NCBI GenBank assembly: GCA_964421875.1
Contig: CAYQZD010000123.1
Span: 1-10,620, forward strand
DNA length: 10,620 nucleotides
DNA from: CAYQZD01 sp964421875
GTDB taxonomy: Bacteria > Electryoneota > Tariuqbacteria > Tariuqbacterales > Tariuqbacteraceae
Direction of reading: 5' to 3'
In this document: piece after piece, positions 5,909 to 10,620 of the stretch
Layout: every line of letters begins with the position of its first letter
Numbering within the stretch: the first letter of the stretch is position 1
The notes under the pieces: generated by a model
Seen by the model: only the letters and a program-made list of their open reading frames with translations
What the model was told of the DNA's origin: nothing
Databases searched by the model: none
Program-made: the position numbers and the translations under genes

Positions 5909-6006
5909 TTTGTCACCCGAACGAAGTGGAGGTTCTCTTCTTGTTTTCCAGCTTGCATTTAGGTAGAGATTCTTCGCTCCGCATGCGGCGGGCTCAGAAT
6001 GACAAC
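5909..6006. repeat. 98-bp MITE-like dispersed repeat with imperfect inverted ends
   Basis: The left end reads TTGTCACCCGAACGAAG and, on the opposite strand, the right end reads GTTGTCATTCTGAGC followed by GAGCGAAGAATCTC. The ends therefore match imperfectly as inverted copies (TTGTCA near each edge, GAAG and TCTC inward). Near the right end CCGCATGCGG (5979-5988) is a perfect palindrome. Sequences of the type 'GAGATTCTTCGCTCC...CAGAATGACA' are familiar as abundant intergenic repeats in several bacterial lineages. It encodes nothing and may be moved by a transposase supplied elsewhere; copy number in this genome is unknown. Confidence 0.55.
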
Positions 6007-6055
6007 TCTGACGATGTCCACTATAAAATTACTTAATTAATATCATTTATTAGCC

Positions 6056-6077
6056 GGGGCGTTCAATTGAACACCCT
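6056..6077. repeat. Imperfect palindrome sharing a GCGTTCAATTGAAC core with the copy at 9286
   Basis: The 12-bp core GTTCAATTGAAC (6061-6072) is a perfect palindrome, extended by GGG against CCC with one C-A mismatch. It lies 33 bp after the RND stop. On the plus strand the core plus the following C-C-T-(T)-A-C match the repeat at 9286-9309. It may act as an mRNA-end hairpin, but no T tract follows. Confidence 0.55.
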
Positions 6078-6110
6078 TACATAAATACCGATATTATTCG
6101 CAAATTTTAA

Positions 6111-9100
6111 TTAAATATGCTCAACCTCTGCCGTTTCCCGTTTATCCAGGCCCACCTTGCGGGATATAAAGCGCGAGATATCGTCGACCACAATAGTGTA
6201 AACCGCCGGGACGATGAGCAGGGTGAGGAAGGTGGCTGCAGCCAAACCCCAGGCAATGATGTTAGCCATGGGAGACCAGACCTCGGACTTGCCCCCCAGC
6301 CCCAAAGCCATGGGCGCGACCCCGCAAATCGTGGTTATTGAGGTTAAAATAATGGGCCGGAGACGAAGCTTGCCGGCGCGTATAATCGAATGCCAGCGCG
6401 AGCCTCCGGAACGCCGGTGGTTGTTGATGAAGGTCACCATTACAATGGCGTCATTCACCACCACTCCCGCCAGAGCCGCAAATCCATACATTGTGATGAT
6501 GGAGAAAGGATTGCCGTTAATTAGCAGCCCGACAACCGCCCCAATCAGCGCGAAGGGGATTGTAACCAAGATTATGACCGGCTGCAAAAACGATTTAAAC
6601 TGAGCTCCCAAAATAACGTATATCAACAAGATACCGATTCCGAACAGTTTAATCAATCCCTCGAAGGCTTTTCTAAATTCTTCGAATTCCCCGGAGAAGT
6701 CGAGCTTGTATTCCGGATACCGAGGCTGGATTTCCTTTGTGAACTTCCGGGAAATCTCCGAATTGACCGTGACCGTGGTGGTTTGACTCTTGTCGATTTC
6801 CGCAAAAACCGTAACCGCCCGGTCTCGTTTATAACGGTTTATCTCCGCAATTCCCGAAGCGGTGTCCAGGCGGGCGATGTTGGTGAAGGGCACATAGAGC
6901 CCTCCCGGAGCCGGAATTTCGATGCTTCTGATATCCTCAAAGGTGTCGATATATTCAGGCAGGTATTTCACCAGGACATCCACCTCTTCGTCACCCTCCA
7001 GGAAAACGGTGGCTTTGCGCCCCTTGACCGCGGCGTGGACATAGCCTGCGACTTGCGCGGCATTGAGGTGATAAAGCGCGGCTCGGTCCGGGTTCACCGC
7101 TATATTTAGTTGAGGCTTGTTCATCTCCAGGTTGTCGCCGATGTCGTAAACTCCCGGAATCTCCCCTAAGAAGGCCTTCAACTCCTCGGCAATAGCTTTA
7201 AGGTCGCTCAGATACTTGCCCTTGACCTTGACTTCGACCGCTTTCCCTGTGGGAGGGCCGGTGGGAGTTTTAGCGATAGCGATTCGCTCGGGACCGCTTA
7301 TATCCTTGACCTTCTCCCGGATGTCGGCGATGATTTCGTTCAAGGCGCGTTCCCGATACTCTCTCTGGGTCAAATCGATGATGACCTGCCCCACGTGAGG
7401 GCTGAAAATCCAGTTATCCTCTCCCATCAAAATCCCAGGGCTGCCCACCACCGCATCCAATTCCTCCTCCGGCAGCGCCATCCCCAGCGCCTCAATCCGC
7501 CGAATCACCGAATCGGTCTCCTCCAGGTTGGTTCCCATCGGCATCCAGACGTGAACATAAAGCTCGGAAATCTCCTCGTCCCTGTAAAGCTCCACTCCCA
7601 CCAGGGGAATCAACATTATCGAAGCTATCGCTGTCAACATCACTCCGCCCACAAACCAGTATCGCCGCCGGAGTACCTTGCGCAGAATTTTTCCGTAGAT
7701 GCGTCGCAGGGGCTTAATCCATCCGATGCGGCCCGTCTCCCGGATGCGCTGAGGACTCCACTCTGCGATGTGTGAAGGAAGGATAAAGAACGCTTCCACA
7801 ATCGAGGCGGCGATTGCCAGCGACACCACCAGCGGAACCACCCGCAGAAATTTGCCCATTATCCCCCCTAAGAGCATTAACGGCAGAAAAGCTGCGATGG
7901 TGGTCAAGGTAGCCGCTATCACCGGGGGAACAACTTCGAGCGTCCCCTTCACCGCCGCTCGAGCCCGGCTCATCCCTGCCAGCATATACCGGAAACAGTT
8001 CTCCACCACTATGATGGCGTCGTCCACAATAATCCCCAGCACCAGCACCAGCGCGAACAGCGAACTCCCGTTGATGGTGTTGCCGGTGAAATACATAAAG
8101 ATGAAAGTCGCCATAAAGCTGATCGGAATCCCCAGCGCGGTGAAAGCCGCATTGCGAAATCCTAAGAAGACATAAAGAACCAATACTACCAGGATAATCC
8201 CGATCAAAGCGTTGTTCTGCAGTTTGTGCAGATAATCCCGGATGTAAACCGAATTGTCGTTGGTGTAAACCAGGTCCACTCCCGGCGGCAGTTCCCGTTT
8301 GAATTCTTCGCCGAGGTCCCGAATCTGCTCGATAAGCTCGATGACATTGCCCTGGCTCTTCTTGGATATGTTCAATGTCGCCGCCGGCTTCCCGTTCATT
8401 CGGGAAAGTGTGGCAGCCTCTTCCCAGGTGTCCGATACCCTCGCCACGTCGGATACTTTTAAGTGCTCCCCGCCGGGAGAACTGCGGATAACCACGTTTC
8501 GTATCCGCTCCAACTCCCCAAATTCGGTTATGGTGCGGATGAGGTACTGCCTGCGGCCCATATCGACCGTGCCGATGGGAATATTCAATCCGTATACCGA
8601 TACGGCTGCAGCCATATCGTCCATAGACAGTCCGTAATGCTTCAGTAAATCCGGATTCACTTCAACCCAGATTTCCCGCTCCCGCACTCCGGCCAGGGCG
8701 ATGGAAGAGACATCGTCCAAAAGCGATATTCGGTCCTTCAATTCCTCCGCCAGCCGCTTGCGCTCCGTCTCGGAAATATCGCCTACGATGGAGATGGAAA
8801 TTATGGGCACAAAATCGTCCGTGTCGAAATCGTCGATGACGATGTCTTCGCTTTCGACCGGAATGTCCTTGACCTTGTCCACCTCCGATTTCAACTCCAG
8901 CAGACGGCGGTCGAATTCCTCCCCGCTCATATTATCGAACTTCACGCTGATGAAAGCTCCGTTCTCAGTGGAGACCGAAGCGATGGAGGCGACATCCTTC
9001 ACATCGGAGATTTCGTCCTCGATGGGGATGGTGATGAGCTTTTCCACCTCCTCCGCCGACACCCCCGGATGAGAAATCATGATGAAGACCCAGTTGAAGC

Positions 9101-9215
9101 TGATTTTAGGCATCATCTCCCGCGGAAGTTCGAGCATCGAGAGGAAGCCGATAACCAGCAATGCCGCCATCAATATGTTGACTAAAACCGGATTCTTGAC
9201 CGAAAACTTAATCAT
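6111..9215 (-). CDS. RND-family efflux permease (AcrB/HAE1 superfamily)
   Basis: This 1034-aa inner-membrane pump should expel drugs, detergents or lipids using the proton gradient, as the trimeric core of a tripartite pump. Length and duplicated architecture fit the family: helix 1 (about 9-28), a periplasmic porter half (30-330), helices 2-6 (about 334-480), a second periplasmic half (545-850) and helices 8-12 (855-1010). Helix 4 has GIIVDDAIIVVEN with Asp398-Asp399, the proton-relay pair. In helix 10 the motif GVVVNDAIVMV has Asn921 where AcrB has Lys940. RLRPIILTS (951-959) is the conserved helix-11 entry. MIKFSVKNPV is the normal family start, although no Shine-Dalgarno sequence precedes it. 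The adaptor gene lies upstream, separated by 141 bp with hairpins. No outer-membrane channel gene is in the window. Substrate unknown. Confidence 0.96.
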   Translation of the reverse strand: MIKFSVKNPVLVNILMAALLVIGFLSMLELPREMMPKISFNWVFIMISHPGVSAEEVEKLITIPIEDEISDVKDVASIASVSTENGAFISVKFDNMSGEEFDRRLLELKSEVDKVKDIPVESEDIVIDDFDTDDFVPIISISIVGDISETERKRLAEELKDRISLLDDVSSIALAGVREREIWVEVNPDLLKHYGLSMDDMAAAVSVYGLNIPIGTVDMGRRQYLIRTITEFGELERIRNVVIRSSPGGEHLKVSDVARVSDTWEEAATLSRMNGKPAATLNISKKSQGNVIELIEQIRDLGEEFKRELPPGVDLVYTNDNSVYIRDYLHKLQNNALIGIILVVLVLYVFLGFRNAAFTALGIPISFMATFIFMYFTGNTINGSSLFALVLVLGIIVDDAIIVVENCFRYMLAGMSRARAAVKGTLEVVPPVIAATLTTIAAFLPLMLLGGIMGKFLRVVPLVVSLAIAASIVEAFFILPSHIAEWSPQRIRETGRIGWIKPLRRIYGKILRKVLRRRYWFVGGVMLTAIASIMLIPLVGVELYRDEEISELYVHVWMPMGTNLEETDSVIRRIEALGMALPEEELDAVVGSPGILMGEDNWIFSPHVGQVIIDLTQREYRERALNEIIADIREKVKDISGPERIAIAKTPTGPPTGKAVEVKVKGKYLSDLKAIAEELKAFLGEIPGVYDIGDNLEMNKPQLNIAVNPDRAALYHLNAAQVAGYVHAAVKGRKATVFLEGDEEVDVLVKYLPEYIDTFEDIRSIEIPAPGGLYVPFTNIARLDTASGIAEINRYKRDRAVTVFAEIDKSQTTTVTVNSEISRKFTKEIQPRYPEYKLDFSGEFEEFRKAFEGLIKLFGIGILLIYVILGAQFKSFLQPVIILVTIPFALIGAVVGLLINGNPFSIITMYGFAALAGVVVNDAIVMVTFINNHRRSGGSRWHSIIRAGKLRLRPIILTSITTICGVAPMALGLGGKSEVWSPMANIIAWGLAAATFLTLLIVPAVYTIVVDDISRFISRKVGLDKRETAEVEHI

Positions 9216-9285
9216 AGGTACAGAATTTTATTACCGAAATTTGAAGCATCGGATTAAAACAGTATGAGCGACATTAATTCTCTTC

Positions 9286-9309
9286 AGGTGCGTTCAATTG
9301 AACGCACCT
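9286..9309. repeat. 24-bp perfect palindrome between adaptor and permease genes
   Basis: AGGTGCGTTCAA is followed directly by its reverse complement, giving a perfect 12+12 palindrome centred between 9297 and 9298. As RNA it would form a strong hairpin in the adaptor-RND intercistronic region. The inner 14 bases recur at 6060-6072, so it is a dispersed element rather than chance. There is no T tract, so complete termination is unlikely; mRNA stabilisation or a protein-binding site is possible. Confidence 0.7.
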
Positions 9310-9340
9310 ACTAAACGGATAAGATACAATGTCGTTTAGT
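9310..9340. repeat. Inverted repeat forming a second hairpin next to the 24-bp palindrome
   Basis: ACTAAACG (9310-9317) and CGTTTAGT (9333-9340) are exact inverted copies around a 15-nt loop, abutting the palindrome at 9286-9309. In the minus-strand transcript this hairpin comes first, 17 nt after the adaptor stop codon. Confidence 0.45.
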
Positions 9341-9356
9341 GCAAAACCATACGCTT

Positions 9357-10463
9357 TCAATTCATCACCTTCACCCCCGCTCCTTCTTTTAGCACCGTGT
9401 GCCCCTTGACCACCAGGCTGTCGCCTGCGGAAATTCCCCTTGTCACCGCCACCTGCAACTCGTCTCCCCATCCCAGCGCAACCTCCCGCCGAGAAGCTAT
9501 TCCCGCCTCCACCACAAAGACCGAGTTTTCTCCTCCCAGGTTAATTACCGCATCCCGAGGAATGACCAGACTACTTTCCATTCTATGATAGACCACTATA
9601 ATCTTAGCGACCATTCCGGGTCGGAGCTTTTTTCCCTGATTGGGGATAACTATCTCCGCCGGAAAAGTGCCGTCCCCTGAAGCCACAGGCCCCAGCGCGC
9701 CAATATAACCTCGGTAAACCGCTCCCACACCCTCACCCAGCCGGATCAGAGCCTCCATCCCAACCTTAATCCGATCCAACTCCTCCGGAGTCAGACCCAC
9801 ACCTACTTCCACCGTGTCGATATCAACCAGCCTGACCGCGGGAGACCCCGGCGCCGTCAGCTGCCCCACCTCAAGCGCCAATTCTGCCACTTCTCCGGAA
9901 AAGGGAGCGGTGATTCGAGTGTCGTTAAAACTCTTGCGAGCCAAATCCCTGACCGCCACGGCGGAATTCAACGCGGCGCAGAGACTTCGCTCCAACATAG
10001 CGGCGTTATCCAGGGTCTGCTGGGAGATGTCACCCTGCCGGTGAAGTTCCCGCATCCGCTGCAAATCCTTTGCCGCCGGCTCGTAATTCGCTTCAGCGCT
10101 GGCAACCGCCGCCTCCGCCTGGTTCAAAGTGAGTTGAGCCGGCACCGAGTCGATTTGCGCTATCAATCCCTCGCGCTCAATCCAAAGGCCCAATTCCACC
10201 GGAAGCGAAACTATCCTGCCGCCGGTCTCAGCCGCCACATAAACATCGCGCTGAGCCCGTATCGTTCCCGTCATTGTGAGGGAAAGTTCCAATTCGGCCA
10301 GAGCGATTTTTTGAATCTCGACCGGAAATCCCTCGGCGCCGTACTCCACGGGGATTGATAACTCCGAGGTTTTCGCCTGCTTCATTCGGGATGCGAGCAG
10401 GATGATGACAAGGATGAATATCCCTACGGCTAAAATGAAGATTTTTCTGGGAGTTAATTTCAT
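9357..10463 (-). CDS. RND periplasmic adaptor (membrane fusion protein, HlyD/AcrA family)
   Basis: This 368-aa protein links the RND permease to an outer-membrane channel. Residues 8-24 are one hydrophobic helix after a basic start (MKLTPRK); no lipobox Cys is present, so it is held by an uncleaved anchor or signal. The lipoyl halves are at about 68-105 (GTIRAQRDVYVAAETGGRIV) and 182-212 (TRITAPFSGEVAELALEVGQ). Between them a helical hairpin of modest length spans 110-180. A beta-barrel follows (about 215-290, with LRPGMVAKIIV) and a membrane-proximal domain (298-368, IPRDAVINL). It belongs functionally with the RND gene downstream, but the two are separated by 141 bp with two hairpins, so their expression may differ. 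A possible -10 (TATAAT) lies just upstream. Confidence 0.94.
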   Translation of the reverse strand: MKLTPRKIFILAVGIFILVIILLASRMKQAKTSELSIPVEYGAEGFPVEIQKIALAELELSLTMTGTIRAQRDVYVAAETGGRIVSLPVELGLWIEREGLIAQIDSVPAQLTLNQAEAAVASAEANYEPAAKDLQRMRELHRQGDISQQTLDNAAMLERSLCAALNSAVAVRDLARKSFNDTRITAPFSGEVAELALEVGQLTAPGSPAVRLVDIDTVEVGVGLTPEELDRIKVGMEALIRLGEGVGAVYRGYIGALGPVASGDGTFPAEIVIPNQGKKLRPGMVAKIIVVYHRMESSLVIPRDAVINLGGENSVFVVEAGIASRREVALGWGDELQVAVTRGISAGDSLVVKGHTVLKEGAGVKVMN

Positions 10464-10475
10464 AAATACAACTTA

Positions 10476-10481
10476 ATTATA
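10476..10481 (-). promoter_or_regulatory. Possible -10 element for the efflux genes
   Basis: A perfect TATAAT lies 12 bp before the adaptor ATG on the minus strand. At 16-18 bp upstream only poor -35 matches (such as ACCACA) are found, and the leader would be about 6 nt, so the assignment is weak. The upstream gap to the window edge otherwise holds only a dispersed repeat. Confidence 0.22.
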
Positions 10482-10582
10482 CCGATTCTATAAAATAATG
10501 TGGTTCCTCGCTGTTTCTTGTGGGTATTTGAAACTGTTTTTTACGCTATTGAGAATCCCTTTTGATTTTCCCCAAGTTCGAT

Positions 10583-10620
10583 AATCCCCCCTGCCCCCCT
10601 TTAGAAAAGGGGGGAATTGC
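10583..10620. repeat. C-rich/G-rich hairpin repeat running off the right edge
   Basis: CCCCCCTTT (10594-10602) and AAAGGGGGG (10606-10614) form a perfect 9-bp stem around AGA, preceded by AATCCCCCCTG and followed by AATTGC. Very similar 'CCCCCTTT-AGAAAAGGGGG-AATT' blocks are common intergenic repeats in many bacterial genomes. Only one end can be seen here. Confidence 0.6.

Larger units (their letters stand above)
5758..6110. other. 353-bp intergenic region between the RND permease and the epimerase
   Basis: In transcription order this gap holds an imperfect palindrome after the RND stop (6056-6077), a 98-bp MITE-like inverted repeat (5909-6006) and the epimerase promoter (5798-5825). The remaining bases are AT-rich with nothing I can name. 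No clear T-tract terminator for the RND gene is visible. Confidence 0.7.

Noticed and set aside
5773..5958. 61-codon minus-strand ORF upstream of the epimerase gene
   Set aside because: Its first part lies within the 98-bp repeat and its end overlaps the epimerase promoter; there is no ribosome site and the composition reflects AT-rich DNA.
5909..6077. CRISPR array or insertion-sequence end
   Set aside because: There is no regularly spaced direct repeat and no transposase; the structures are single palindromes or inverted repeats.
6214..8648. Several plus-strand ORFs of 60-135 codons opposite the RND gene
   Set aside because: They are antisense shadows of a clearly recognisable RND gene, with no ribosome sites or protein-like motifs.
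9274..9471. 65-codon minus-strand ORF overlapping the adaptor 3' end
   Set aside because: It is a frame-shifted shadow of the adaptor running into the hairpin region, with Gly/Arg-rich composition and no family features.
1..10620. tRNA, rRNA or known riboswitch
   Set aside because: None of the gaps shows a cloverleaf, rRNA-like blocks or a recognisable aptamer core by eye; a covariance-model search was not possible here.

Overview
All recognisable genes in this window lie on the minus strand, so transcription runs from the right edge to the left edge. The RND efflux pair and a zinc-type anti-sigma factor with a secreted partner indicate a Gram-negative (two-membrane) bacterium using the standard bacterial code. 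Mid-range GC genes, AT-rich gaps and several kinds of short dispersed palindromic repeats suggest an uncultivated lineage, perhaps of the FCB/candidate-phylum type. That placement is a guess; no marker gene is present.

Layout in transcription order (right to left): (1) a periplasmic adaptor (9357-10463) and an RND permease (6111-9215) that together make an efflux pump lacking its outer-membrane channel here. The 141-bp gap between them holds two consecutive hairpins, and a sister copy of one lies just downstream of the permease. (2) A 353-bp gap with a 98-bp MITE-like inverted repeat and a promoter, then a GalE-type nucleotide-sugar epimerase (4834-5757). (3) A promoter, then an MthK-like two-helix K+ channel with an RCK domain (3503-4759), coupled with a 1-bp gap to a cyclic-nucleotide-binding protein. 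That second gene is interrupted: its strong ribosome binding site and ATG (3501) are followed after 23 codons by an in-frame TAA, and the rest of the domain stays open (2971-3429). A terminator follows. (4) A promoter with a 17-bp palindrome filling its spacer, then a three-gene unit: ECF sigma factor (2239-2820), membrane anti-sigma factor (1581-2249) and a secreted protein made of two diverged repeats (356-1579), ended by a strong terminator at 272-306. (5) An AT-rich gap with a possible 43-codon ORF, a good sigma-70-type promoter, and the first nine codons of a gene that leaves the window at base 1.

The sigma/anti-sigma/secreted-protein unit looks like an envelope-sensing circuit in which the secreted protein may be sensor or partner. 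The channel/cNMP pair resembles a cyclic-nucleotide-gated channel split over two genes. The epimerase probably serves surface polysaccharide or sugar-nucleotide metabolism and has its own promoter. The most notable points are the nonsense-interrupted cNMP gene, the two-repeat secreted protein, the operator-like palindrome in the sigma promoter, the RCK insertion, and the paired palindromes around the RND gene.
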